Assembly (NCBI GenBank): GCA_017391525.1
Contig: JAFOYE010000007.1
Coordinates: forward strand, 1 to 64,000
Direction of reading: 5' to 3'
DNA: 64,000 nt
Source: Paludibacteraceae bacterium
GTDB taxonomy: Bacteria; Bacteroidota; Bacteroidia; Bacteroidales; Paludibacteraceae
Shown here piece after piece: positions 35,021 through 44,800 of this stretch; positions within the stretch are counted from its first letter, which is position 1; each line of letters begins with the position of its first letter. The translations under genes and the position numbers were made by a program. The notes beneath the pieces were generated by a model. It ran no database searches and was not told the DNA's origin. It worked only from the letters and a program-made list of their open reading frames with translations.

Positions 35021-35140
35021 CACTTTGTTGTTAGATGTTAGATCACTTTGTTGTTAGATGTTAGATCTTTGAGTCCAACAGCCGCTGAGCGGCGATCTAA
35101 CAGGCGAAGCCGGTCTGACTTCTAACAGCTGTAGGCGGTC
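35021..35140. repeat. GTTAGAT heptamers and mini-hairpins
   Basis: A 23-bp unit (CACTTTGTTGTTAGATGTTA and so on) is repeated twice in tandem (35021-35066), each with two GTTAGAT heptamers, followed by GCCGCTGAGCGGC and other small stem-loops. Lies between the PD40 gene and the amidase gene. Confidence 0.75.
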
Positions 35141-35146
35141 TGTTAT

Positions 35147-35983
35147 TTATTTCACATTCAACACATACATTTCGCCGGCAGCTGTAGTAAATGCTACTTT
35201 ACCTTGTGCAACCTGTGGATACATAGCCATCATGTTTTTGTTCACTAAGATTTGGCTCTTGCCGTCCAAGGTGTAAACAACGATAGCAGATGCGGTCAAT
35301 ACCGTGCCGTTATCTTCGTCTGCCATGCCTACGATGGTGTTGTTGTTATACCATTTAGGTGCGCGGCAGTGGTTGGCTATTTTTTGTACATTACTTCCAT
35401 TGATGTCGCATACGAAGCAACCTTTTCCAGAAACGTAGTATAGAATCTTGCTTCCGTCTGGTGAAATGCTAGGCCAGTTGTATGCTTCGCTAGTACCGTT
35501 AGGGGTGAGTACGATGCTCTTACCGTTGTGATTGAGTACAAGGTGTAGGTCCTCATTAACTGCTACGGTAGAATTAGCGTCGGCTGCTACTAGTTGAGCA
35601 GTACCACGTTGAGCTTGTGCACGAACCACAGCCTTGCCCTCTGTCATGCTGTGTTGCATGATGTCGTAGCGGATTAATGGATTGTTGTCGTGACGTTGAC
35701 GATAAGTGATCTTATTACCATCTTGGCTAACTTTTACGTCCCAACCTGCACCTTCTGCTTCGGTGATGACGGTTGTAGCTTTGGTAGCCAAATCATAACG
35801 AACAAGACCTGTGTTGTCCATGTCTGTTAAAAGTAGGTAGTCTCCTTTAGGGCTGATACCTACCACTTTACCCTCCTTGAGTTCTGGAGCGGTAACCTTG
35901 CGCATAGACACTATCTCTAGTACTTGCGCTTGTGCAATAACGCTCACGAGAGCGATTGCCACCAGTAGAATAGTTTTTCTCAT
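35147..35983 (-). CDS. Secreted PD40/TolB-like beta-propeller protein
   Basis: 278 aa. Signal peptide 1-20 (MRKTILLVAIALVSVIAQAQ). Repeats of the WD40-like PD40 type are visible: GISPKGDYLLLTDM, VSQDGNKITYRQ, SISPDGSKILYY. It is upstream of the amidase in the same direction, so it may be a periplasmic or surface partner of the amidase. No catalytic motif is seen. Confidence 0.85.
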   Translation of the reverse strand: MRKTILLVAIALVSVIAQAQVLEIVSMRKVTAPELKEGKVVGISPKGDYLLLTDMDNTGLVRYDLATKATTVITEAEGAGWDVKVSQDGNKITYRQRHDNNPLIRYDIMQHSMTEGKAVVRAQAQRGTAQLVAADANSTVAVNEDLHLVLNHNGKSIVLTPNGTSEAYNWPSISPDGSKILYYVSGKGCFVCDINGSNVQKIANHCRAPKWYNNNTIVGMADEDNGTVLTASAIVVYTLDGKSQILVNKNMMAMYPQVAQGKVAFTTAAGEMYVLNVK

Positions 35984-36045
35984 AAATATTAAATTTAAAA
36001 TTGTTATTTAATGTTGTGCATAGACTTTTCTCTATAATTAGCCCG

Positions 36046-36077
36046 CAAAGTTACAACTTTTTTTTGACATATGCAAA
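36046..36077 (-). promoter_or_regulatory. Promoter of the PD40-amidase unit
   Basis: Minus strand TTTG (36077-36074), 20 bases, TAACTTTG (36053-36046). Confidence 0.85.
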
Positions 36078-36111
36078 TTTATATGTGTTTTTTGTGAAAA
36101 ACTCATTACCC

Positions 36112-36188
36112 CCTCGCCTATAACCTATAACCTATAGCCTATATCCTATCACCTATCACCCATAGCCCGTAGGGCGTCCAATAGCCTA
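36112..36188. repeat. CTATAGC-type 7-bp array, longest copy
   Basis: Eight units in strict 7-bp register (GCCTATA, ACCTATA twice, GCCTATA, TCCTATC, ACCTATC, ACCCATA, GCCCGTA), then GGGCGTCC and AATAGCC. Confidence 0.8.
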
Positions 36189-36203
36189 CATTTCGGATGC
36201 AAC

Positions 36204-36326
36204 TTTGTTAAAATTCTTAAAAGTTTTCCGCCTTTTCCCCAATTTGCCATTTGTTTACCCTTACGCTACCTTTGGTTAAGGGATAAGCAAGCTGTGGGAC
36301 TAAAAATGTGATGTATATTTTAACAT
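36204..36326 (-). repeat. Dispersed intergenic element, copy 1
   Basis: Read on the minus strand: TGTTAAAAT, spacer, a core GCTTGCTTATCCCTT..CC.AAGGTAGCGTAAGGGTA-AACAAATG (36291-36244 on the minus strand), spacer, TTTTAACAAAG. Copy 2 is at 51254-51376 on the plus strand with the same order. Non-coding as far as I can see; could be an RNA or regulatory unit. Confidence 0.65.
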
Positions 36327-36366
36327 AAATTAAGATTGTTGTCGTTGTCGTGTGTCGGCACTGACG

Positions 36367-36416
36367 GCTAATTTATAAACTACGTCCACGCGCGCGAACG
36401 TAATTTATAAATTAGC
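36367..36416. repeat. 19-bp inverted repeat with CG-alternating loop
   Basis: GCTAATTTATAAACTACGT and its near-perfect complement (18/19 bp) flank a 12-nt spacer CCACGCGCGCGA. Flanked by CTGACGG and CTGTCAG. Possible cruciform or protein-binding site. Confidence 0.6.
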
Positions 36417-37319
36417 TGTCTCTTCTGTCAGTAGTGGAGCCTTGTAATTGGATTGAATGTGCGTAAAATATTGAATATAAATACTTTGTGCTTTTTGGTA
36501 AAAGACTGTCACAACTGACACCTATTGTCTTCTGTCAGTACTGGCTGGTTGTTGGATGTAGACAGATGATTTGTTTCTGGCAATTTGTGGTTGTTAAAAA
36601 TAGTTAATATTTTTTGAATGTATATACTTGTTGACATTATGTGTAGTTCTTGCCACATTTACTTAAGATTCAGCGGTTGCGTTTTGGGATGTTCCCCAAA
36701 ATGCAGAGCGGCTAATTAAGCTAATTTGACTAATTGCTAGAATTATTCGTTCAATTCGCCGTTTGTATAATGTCTTTTTAACGGCTAAGTTGTCGTTAAA
36801 ATTATATCCTTTGCCTTTAAACTCAGCGGGGTCCCCGATAACGCTTATGCGTTATGGGGTGCTCTTAAACTGTAGCGAAGCGTTCTCTAAACTGCGACGC
36901 AGTCGCCATATTTTTGTTTATATTATGTTTCCTTTATTTTGTTTTGCTCTCCAAATGCGGCTTTGCTGCATTTCCTTAGAGCAAAAACAAAAGTTATCCT
37001 CGAATTGTCGTACGGCTGAATGAGTAAAGCGAATGAGCAGATCGTTCGAGCCGTATGGCGAGATAAGAATAATTAATATCCAAATTGTCAATAATTGTCT
37101 TAAAACAATTCCTTGATTTTTATTTATTTTTGTAGGCACAAAGTGCCGTATTTTTGTTTCAAAAAATAATTGTCTAAGTTGTCGTCAATAAAATAATTTT
37201 CGTATAATTCGCCTCATTCGCCGTTTAAGCATGTTTACCGTTAATGTTCCTTGTTTTTGGTGGACAGTAGTGGTATGGGATAGATAAATCTATCATTTTT
37301 GCAAAAAATCCTCATTTTA
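36417..37319. other. Long non-coding accessory gap rich in short repeats
   Basis: No believable gene; frames of 60-90 codons here lack family features and run through repeats. Visible pieces: CTGTCAGTA.TGG motifs at 36427 and 36532; a hairpin GCGTTTTGGG/CCCCAAAATGC (36679-36704); CTAATT repeats; the 42-nt hairpin element; and ATTCGCC.CATTCGCCGTT boxes near 36749 and 37205 that recur in the gap at 45340-45580. Confidence 0.5.
36825..36866. repeat. 42-nt hairpin element, intergenic copy
   Basis: Same flanks as the copy at 31509 (AGCGGGGTCCCCGA and GGGGTGCTCTT), but the stem is AACGC-TTAT-GCGTT instead of AAATC-TGCC-GATTT, so base pairing is kept while the sequence differs. Confidence 0.75.
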
Positions 37320-37351
37320 TTTGCATGTATCAAAAAAAAATCGTACCTTTG
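37320..37351 (+). promoter_or_regulatory. Promoter of the DUF3791/DUF3990 cassette
   Basis: TTTG (37320-37323), 20 bases, TACCTTTG (37344-37351). As no promoter is visible before 38467, it may also serve the two large secreted proteins downstream. Confidence 0.85.
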
Positions 37352-37388
37352 CGGAGTTAACCAAAATAGTGCTCTCGCGCACACGCAC

Positions 37389-37427
37389 ACAACGCTCATC
37401 CACGAGCAAACAACGTAAAACACAAAA
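37389..37427 (+). repeat. 39-bp leader box, copy 1
   Basis: Begins ACAACGCTCATCCACGAGCA and ends AACACAAAA. Copy 2 at 38415-38453 matches at 37 of 39 positions. The two copies bracket the three-gene cassette. Confidence 0.85.
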
Positions 37428-37443
37428 TAAACAACAAAAGAAT

Positions 37444-37665
37444 ATGTACACTAATCGTGAAAAAATAGAATGGACTTTGATTTTCGTCTATGAGTTTGGA
37501 CGAAGATACGGGCTTACGACCAAGCAGGCCTTTAATTATTTGAAGCGATATAAGGGTATTGACTTTGTGGATCGTCATTATGATTATGTACATACCCAAT
37601 CGTTTGAATCAATGATTAATGACATTAGTGAGTACTGTCGTCTAAAGGGAGGAATGTTGCAATGA
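37444..37665 (+). CDS. DUF3791 family protein
   Basis: 73 aa. WTLIFVYEFGRRYGLTTKQAFNYLKRYKGIDFV..HYDYVHTQS fits DUF3791, small helical proteins found beside DUF3990 genes and likely to be the antitoxin-like partner. ATG 37444 is about 90 bases after the promoter; the frame upstream belongs to the leader. Its stop overlaps the next start (ATGA). Confidence 0.82.
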   Translation: MYTNREKIEWTLIFVYEFGRRYGLTTKQAFNYLKRYKGIDFVDRHYDYVHTQSFESMINDISEYCRLKGGMLQ

Positions 37666-38135
37666 TTTTGTATCACGGAACAAATCAGTTTTTCGATGTG
37701 GTTGATTTAGGGAAATCAAAACCCAATAAAGATTTTGGTCGAGGTTTTTATTTATCCGCTGATTATGAGCAGGCTTTGGTTATGGCAAAAATCAAAGTTG
37801 AGCAGTTGGAGTCGGGAGAACCTGTTGTATTGGCATTTGAAGTGGATGAATTGGAAATGAGACAACTGAATATGTTGTGTTATGATGAGTACTCTGAAGA
37901 GTGGGCTGAGTTTGTTCTGCTTAATCGTCGAAATAAATCCGCTGAACCAGCTCATAACTATGACGTAGTGTATGGACCTATAGCTAATGATCGCGTAGGA
38001 GTGCAGCTATGGAAATACGAAAGTCAAGCAATAGATTTGCCTACTTTGGTGAGAAAACTACAGAATATGAAAGGTGTAACTTTTCAGTATTTCTTTGGAA
38101 CGGAACAAGCGATTAAACTTTTGAAGCGATTATGA
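37662..38135 (+). CDS. DUF3990 protein, ADP-ribosyltransferase-like
   Basis: 157 aa. LYHGTNQFFDVV, KDFGRGFYLSADYEQALVMA, WAEFVLLNRR and DVVYGPIANDRVG are the conserved blocks of DUF3990. The HGT and GFYLS pattern resembles the NAD-binding core of ADP-ribosyltransferases, so a toxin-like activity is plausible but not shown by the sequence alone. ATGA overlaps with both neighbours indicate translational coupling of all three genes. Confidence 0.82.
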   Translation: MILYHGTNQFFDVVDLGKSKPNKDFGRGFYLSADYEQALVMAKIKVEQLESGEPVVLAFEVDELEMRQLNMLCYDEYSEEWAEFVLLNRRNKSAEPAHNYDVVYGPIANDRVGVQLWKYESQAIDLPTLVRKLQNMKGVTFQYFFGTEQAIKLLKRL

Positions 38136-38353
38136 GTGAGATTGATATGATGAAATTGGATATGGCGAGTGAGCTTGCTGTATTGCTCATGGAAGATGAT
38201 TCAGAGTTAACAATGGAACAAGCGCTTGAGACTGTGCTTAATTCGGATACCTATCAGCGCTTGCAAAAAGATTCGGCACAGTTGTATCATCAAAGTCCTC
38301 GCTATGTATTTGCTTTTCTTGAAAGTGAATTGAGAACAGGAAAAGTGGAGTAA
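38132..38353 (+). CDS. Small helical protein of the DUF3990 cassette
   Basis: 73 aa, acidic. MASELAVLLMEDDSELTMEQALETVLNSDTYQRLQ and YHQSPRYVFAFLESEL recall the third small protein commonly found with DUF3791/DUF3990. Possibly a second antitoxin or adaptor. Starts inside the DUF3990 stop (ATGA). Family name not certain. Confidence 0.7.
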   Translation: MSEIDMMKLDMASELAVLLMEDDSELTMEQALETVLNSDTYQRLQKDSAQLYHQSPRYVFAFLESELRTGKVE

Positions 38354-38414
38354 CCAAGATAACGATTTTACACACACGTCAACCCCGCTGATACACAACG
38401 CGCCAATAGCGCAT

Positions 38415-38453
38415 ACAACGCTCACCCACGAGCAAACAACGTGAAACACAAAA
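38415..38453 (+). repeat. 39-bp leader box, copy 2
   Basis: Two mismatches to copy 1. It lies 14 bp before the start codon of the secreted protein at 38467. Confidence 0.85.
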
Positions 38454-38466
38454 CACTGCATATACC

Positions 38467-41400
38467 ATGAAAAAATATTTACTTCTCGTTTTATTAGTCA
38501 CTCTATCTTTTTCTAGCGCTTTTGCGGCTGATCCAAATCCGTATGCATACAACTTAAAAAAGATAAGTTATGATGACAATAGCAAAACCTTGGTGATAGG
38601 TTACTCTCTGAATGCGCCTGCGGATTCGATATTTGTTTACGCAGAGGATGCGGGTGGTAGAAAATATCAGCTTTGTCATATTGGCGCAAAAGGTGCAGGT
38701 GATCATACTGAAAGTCTTCAATTGTTATATGCAGACGATGTCGACATTTTGCCTCGAAACGAGCAGTTAACATGGGGTATCGCTGCTAAGGGTAAAAAAT
38801 ATAGTACCCATCAAACTTGTGGCAGAAAGATTGATTCGCACACGCCATTTTCTATAGCTATTGATAGAAATCCTAATAGCGACTATTTTGGTCGAATCAT
38901 CACTTCGCAGACCAATAATAACTCTTCTGTAGGTCTCTATGCATATGATGCCGGTTTCCGTGGAGGATACTATTGCATGGACCCCGATGTATATTTGGGA
39001 AATAATCAAAATTGGTATGATGATACCTTTCTTACTCCATATCGTGTTCGAATAATTCAAGATGGTTCAGGAAGAGTGCTCGTATCTTCTGCTGCCGTAG
39101 GACAGCCTACCTATCTCTGGTGGGTTAACCCCGACAATCTTAATGATTGGAGAGAGTTAATTCAATCACACATCATGAAAGAATATGCTCCTGTAGGACT
39201 TAATAATCCAACGGATGATTCTATGGGTAATATCGATTTTGATTTAAAGATAGATGGAGATAAATTAGATATTTTACTTTTTGGTTCGTCATTGACAGGA
39301 ACGACGGTAGAATTAGCCCTAACAGAAAAGGATAAAGCATTGCATAGTGGTATCTATAGTTGCAATTTATCTGATTTGCAAGGTGGTAATTATCGTGCGT
39401 TGACTGAAGATGATCGTAAAGGGGGTAATCCTCATCCTTTGGTAACGAATTCTAATTATTGTTCGCTTGCATCTGCACAAACGGCATATGATAAGTATGG
39501 GGGTGTTTGGTTCTGTGGTTACCATTTAACAGAATCAGGTTTTCCAGAAGATCCTTCTTTGTATCATCTTATCAATGGTAATGCGGCTTTGGCGCAATCT
39601 TATAGCGATGGTGATTATCTGCGTCGCAAAAATGTAGGATCTGCAGCAATCTGCTATAACAAAACATTTGACCGTTTCGCTATTTCACAGGGTAACTTAG
39701 CGAACGAGGCTAGAATATACAATGTGTCTCAAGCTGAAGGTGCTCACCCAGTTTTATCAAATGGTTCTAGTGTAGATATGACTAGTAACACTACTGCAAG
39801 AAAATTAATCGCAGATATGTGCTGGGATTATGCTGACAACTTGTATCTATGTGTTCGCAATCGAGATGATGCGTTACAAGGTGTTTGGGTAATCGCTGCG
39901 GCATTGAATGGCGATACAACTTCTACACCTGCTCCAATCAATAAAGGAAATGAGTTTACAATGACTTGTAGAGATGTTCAGCATCGAGTTACAGCAACTA
40001 GCATACAGGTATCTTGTAAAATACAAAATGAAGATGGAACTGATTTTGTGGATGGTTTGTATGATGAGTGCTCTAAAATCACGCTAAAGGCTATAGCCGC
40101 AAACGGATACAAATTCTTAGGTTGGAAAAAGGATGGCAACCTTGTAAGTACCGATTTGACTTATTCGTTTTATGTGACACAGGAAACGAATATTATGGCG
40201 ATGTTCGAGTATGCGGTGTATAATGTAGAGTGGTACGGCTTATTCCAAGATCCCCAAGATATAACGGACTACATTACTAATCCTAATAGTAGTATGGATG
40301 GAAAAACAAACTCAAGGTTATGGAGATTATTTCAAGTCGCTTTCAATGAAGCACTTAAAGAGAAATATCCATCAGGTACATTACGTAGCGACCAACAAAA
40401 TATTTCTCCAAACGGCATTGCACACTCACACTATCAAGTTGCCACATTTATCGCCGGCAATAATGCAAATGCAATTTTACTTGATTTTATAGGGTTAACA
40501 AATAACACTACAGGTCTTTCGAAACGCCCTTTTAAATGGCTTGCGCCATATATTAAAGATGCTCTAAAACGACAAGGTATAACTTCTACCTCAACTGATT
40601 TATCGTATTGGAAAGGAACGCTATATCGTTTCTTTAATAGGTCAAACAAGGCATACACATTAACGAATGGTAATGTTGTAGCCTACAATTTTGGTGAAGG
40701 TGATTTTACAGAGTATGGAAAGCCTACATACTGGCGTATAGGGTGGGCAGATATTGCTTGTGGATTGGAACCAATAATGAGTTATGCTGATGATATGCCA
40801 GTAGAATGGGATTGGTCTTATACTCCGACAACATCCATAATAGCAGTTGATAAAAGCACTTTAACTCCTGGAAATTGGTACAAATGGAATAACCAAGAAG
40901 CAAATCCTGGCAAACTCCTTGCTTGGTATTACGATGATAAGAATAATCCTACTTGGCCAGCAAACCCTACGATTGTTCGCAATGTGTATAAGGATGGTGC
41001 TCTTTTCGCCACCTGGGTAGATAAGTCTATTTCTGAGGATGAAGACAAACAACAAAAGAACTCCGATGTGATTTATCTCCTCAACCACCACAATGGTACG
41101 CACAATATTGAAGTGGATAGAACATTGCAAGCCAATATGTACAACACCTTCTGTTTGCCATTTGGTGTCAATGCCAAATCTCAACTCCCTTCTGAATTGC
41201 AAGATGCTACTTTTGTGAAATTCGATGGAATAGAGAATTTGTACGAGACTTCTGGCGACGAGGTGGCAGTGTTGAACTTCTCTGAAGTGACATTCTCAGG
41301 AGCTGATACCCTTGAAGCTGGTAAACCATACTTAGTTTTGCCTAAAACAGATATTTCTACCAGCAAAGTGTATACCAATATCAAAACCGATTACAAGAAT

Positions 41401-41802
41401 GGCGATAAGAACAATCCTACTGTAGTTGAAAGAGCCAAAACTGTTACCCAGGAAACCGCTAATGGTGGTCATGTTTCATTCTGTGGAACGATTAATTCAG
41501 TTAGTATTCCAGAGCAAACAGTTATTCTTGTAGCAGATAGTCGTTTGGCCAAAACAACTGAGGTTGGTAACATGTTGGGACTTCGTGGTTATTTTATAGT
41601 GGATGATCCATACATTCAAAGTCTTGCAGATGAAGGCAAACTCTACCTCTCCATGAAGAAACCTGTGACTACCTCTATCCCAGTTGCACCAGAAGCAGAG
41701 CAACAAACCAAACCAGAAGTACGCAAGATCATGCATGACGGCAATATCTACATCCTCCGCGGAGAGGAGGTCTATACCATCACAGGCAATCGCGTCAAAT
41801 AA
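38467..41802 (+). CDS. Large secreted modular protein 1 (propeller, InlB-type repeat, helical insert, tail)
   Basis: 1111 aa. Signal peptide 1-20 (ending SSAFA); N-terminal Ig-like domain beginning DPNPYAYNL; a strand-rich, NHL/propeller-like region from about 118 to 490 (HTPFSIAIDRNPNSDYFGRI, ADMCWDYADNLYL); an InlB-like repeat with GYKFLGWKKDG (about 546); a helical domain LWRLFQVAF ... KWLAPYI ... YGKPTYWR (617-752); a domain with LQANMYNTFCLPFG (about 887); and a C-terminal tail PEVRKIMHDGNIYILRGEEV. Same order as the proteins at 47770 and 51622. No enzymatic motif. Likely a surface or secreted adhesin-like or sensing protein; function unknown. Confidence 0.8.
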   Translation: MKKYLLLVLLVTLSFSSAFAADPNPYAYNLKKISYDDNSKTLVIGYSLNAPADSIFVYAEDAGGRKYQLCHIGAKGAGDHTESLQLLYADDVDILPRNEQLTWGIAAKGKKYSTHQTCGRKIDSHTPFSIAIDRNPNSDYFGRIITSQTNNNSSVGLYAYDAGFRGGYYCMDPDVYLGNNQNWYDDTFLTPYRVRIIQDGSGRVLVSSAAVGQPTYLWWVNPDNLNDWRELIQSHIMKEYAPVGLNNPTDDSMGNIDFDLKIDGDKLDILLFGSSLTGTTVELALTEKDKALHSGIYSCNLSDLQGGNYRALTEDDRKGGNPHPLVTNSNYCSLASAQTAYDKYGGVWFCGYHLTESGFPEDPSLYHLINGNAALAQSYSDGDYLRRKNVGSAAICYNKTFDRFAISQGNLANEARIYNVSQAEGAHPVLSNGSSVDMTSNTTARKLIADMCWDYADNLYLCVRNRDDALQGVWVIAAALNGDTTSTPAPINKGNEFTMTCRDVQHRVTATSIQVSCKIQNEDGTDFVDGLYDECSKITLKAIAANGYKFLGWKKDGNLVSTDLTYSFYVTQETNIMAMFEYAVYNVEWYGLFQDPQDITDYITNPNSSMDGKTNSRLWRLFQVAFNEALKEKYPSGTLRSDQQNISPNGIAHSHYQVATFIAGNNANAILLDFIGLTNNTTGLSKRPFKWLAPYIKDALKRQGITSTSTDLSYWKGTLYRFFNRSNKAYTLTNGNVVAYNFGEGDFTEYGKPTYWRIGWADIACGLEPIMSYADDMPVEWDWSYTPTTSIIAVDKSTLTPGNWYKWNNQEANPGKLLAWYYDDKNNPTWPANPTIVRNVYKDGALFATWVDKSISEDEDKQQKNSDVIYLLNHHNGTHNIEVDRTLQANMYNTFCLPFGVNAKSQLPSELQDATFVKFDGIENLYETSGDEVAVLNFSEVTFSGADTLEAGKPYLVLPKTDISTSKVYTNIKTDYKNGDKNNPTVVERAKTVTQETANGGHVSFCGTINSVSIPEQTVILVADSRLAKTTEVGNMLGLRGYFIVDDPYIQSLADEGKLYLSMKKPVTTSIPVAPEAEQQTKPEVRKIMHDGNIYILRGEEVYTITGNRVK

Positions 41803-41833
41803 TAAATAAAGTAAACAAATCACTCGCTATACC

Positions 41834-44800
41834 ATGAAGAAAATTTTACTATTTATAATTTGCGCATTTGTTGCAATGTTGTCACATGCAGCTTCTACTT
41901 CTCCAGTTAATATATATGCAACACGTTTATCGTTACCTAATAATGGTGTCGTAGATGGGAATCGTCAGACTTCCTTTAAGTTTTACGTAATGGCAGAAAC
42001 CGATGAGTGGTGGATATATCTTGATAAAAACAGTGATGGAGAATTTACGGACTCTGAACAAATTTATCACAGTACAGATAATATAGCAGTGAATAGTTAT
42101 CAAACTGTCACTTGCTCTATCCCAGATGATATTCCAGCGGGCGAATATCAATGGGCTGTCAAAGTGAGAGCTGTAGCGCAAGGACGTACTACTCCTCTGT
42201 TAGGACGAAATTACGAAAATAGCGACAAACGATATTTATTCCGATCAGCGATGGGTGTCGCTGTTGATTGTAGTTATGAAAGTGAGTATCTTGGATATTC
42301 CTATGTGACAGAAAACGAAGGTGGAACAACGACAAGTGTTACTGGCACTGGCTCGCGCACAACAAAGGATGGTATCTATATTTTTGGTCCTGCGATGGGT
42401 GTTGGTAATGACGGTAATGCTTACACAGGAGGTGTTAGTTGGAATCCTACGTCAGATTACCGCGAGAGAGGTCCTTTCCGTGTATGCACAGATGACGAAG
42501 GATATGTATATGTCTGTGAGAACAGACCTGCAGCTGAAAGTACGGATGTACATGGTGGAGCATTAGTGTGGAGAATGCACCCTAGTGATTACTCCAAATC
42601 CATGCAAGTGGTATTAAAGCAAAGTGATCTTAGTGATCTAAATAAGCGTATACACTCTATTGCTGTCACTCGAGATGCAAATGGCAATAAGGTATTATAT
42701 GGAATCTTTGGTGGAACAAGCGATGGCGCATTAACTAGTGGTCAATTAGGAAGTTTTATTATTAATGATAGCGGAAATAGCATTACAATAACGCAACAGA
42801 GCAAAATAGTCAATCTATATGCGGATCACAAATTAATCAGCATTTATACGTCTATCGTTCCAGGTAAGCACGGAGATTTATGGATATTCCAGCATCGTGG
42901 AGAATCGTCGAGCACTTATCCGACTGTTATACACCTTGATAATACGATGACAGTAGATAAAAAGATTTATGCAAACGAACTACTCAATTTACGTGGTTCG
43001 GGAGCATTAAGTCACGATGGCTCTGTGCTGGCAGTCAATGGTAACGTGGAGTCGGATAAGAATGTATATGTACATTTCTACAATATTACTTATAAAGCGT
43101 CTAACAAATCTCAAATACAATCCATCAGCAGAAATACCTCTTTCAATATTGCTACCCCACGCATAAATGGATATACAGGAACTGAATTTGCAGAAGGTAT
43201 GGCTTTTGATGTTGCAGACAACCTATATATCCTTTCTGGAAACAATAGCAATGCTAATGTGGATCGTCTGTATGTATATTCGTATCCCAAAGGGAATAAC
43301 AACGAGCATCTCACACCAGCGAGAAGCGCGTTAACGATTAAGATTTCCAGTTCGGAACATATCTGTTGGCACCCATACCCAGAAGGATATCAAGTTGCCA
43401 ACGAAGATTTGTTTGAAATGTTTAAAGTGGGTTACAAAGCATACACTGGAAAAGAACTTCTCTACACAGAGAATGATGGGAAAATCGCTATCTCAAGTAA
43501 TCCTGTGCCAGCTCTTGTCGAATTTATGACTAACGAGAATTCTCCTTGGAAATGGTTAGGCGATTATATCATTCAGTGTGGTGCACAAAGACAACAAGTC
43601 AAAACATCTCCTTGGGCTACAAATAATGATTTATGGGTGGATTTTAAGAAAGATTACAAAAGTATAACTGGCGTCAATCCCACTGATCAACCTATTACTT
43701 ATGCTGTAGATTTTCTTGGAAATACATCGAGGACTCGTCAAGTTCTGAATGATGCAAAATACAAATGGTTAGACAACTATATCGAACAGCTGATTGATGA
43801 ACAATCTGTTGCAAGAACTAATATTGATTCATATTGGCCTTGGGTGCTTGCAGGTTTCTTTAGGCAAGATAATAAAACGACTAGCAAGAAAGATGGAAGT
43901 AAGTGGACGCATGGAATTGACTTCTCTACCGCCGGTAAACCAGAAAATTGGATACCTTACTACTTAAATAGCACAATACATAACGAAGCAATTGATATAG
44001 ATCATGAGTGGCGGGTATGCCTAAATAATTTCTTCAATATTAGCAAAGAAAAAACGGATAGTGACCATCCATTCATTGTAGATTATACCACTGCTGGCAA
44101 ACCATCCGAATGGAATGACGAATGGCTAGCATCATTCCCTACTACACCTAGTAAAGTAAAGGCGAGAGGTGCACTGCCTTATTTGGTTCGAAAAGGTTAT
44201 GTTTTTGCAGGATGGTACTTTGGTAATGATCATACAAGTGCGGCTGGTCCTGGTTATAACAAGAACGCATTGGTGACTGTACAAAATATTGCTTCTGCTT
44301 GTATTTACGGACGATGGTTAGAAGAAACGCTATACGAGGGATACGTAGCAAAAGATCCGCTTGATTTGTTCTCAACAGACTATATTAACAACAATATTGA
44401 ACTCATCAACGCCACTAGCGGTAGCGAATATTCATTTACAATTAATCGTAGATTGCAAGGTGGCATGTACAATACTCTGTGTTTCCCATTCCCTGTAACA
44501 AAAGAAGACATATCTAATGTTTATTATGTTGATACAGAAGAAAAGCCATTGGAACGTACTGGAACGGAATATTCATTCTCTATTGTGCAATACGATAATA
44601 CCGAAATAGTCGATAACAAGATTGTTCTTAATTTCTCGGAAGTAGACGAAGATGAAGTGATAGCTGCGAATATGCCATTCCTTATCAAAACAAATGTAGA
44701 TATTGCAAGGCCATTTAAGTTTAGTTCCCCAAAAATGATTGTAAGGATGGACCATATTGCTCCTGCTGATGATGGGGAAGCAGAATCAACTAACTATGGC

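Noticed and set aside
36763..37023. 86-codon open frame in the intergenic gap
   Set aside because: It runs across the 42-nt hairpin element and other repeats, has no family-like sequence and no ribosome site.
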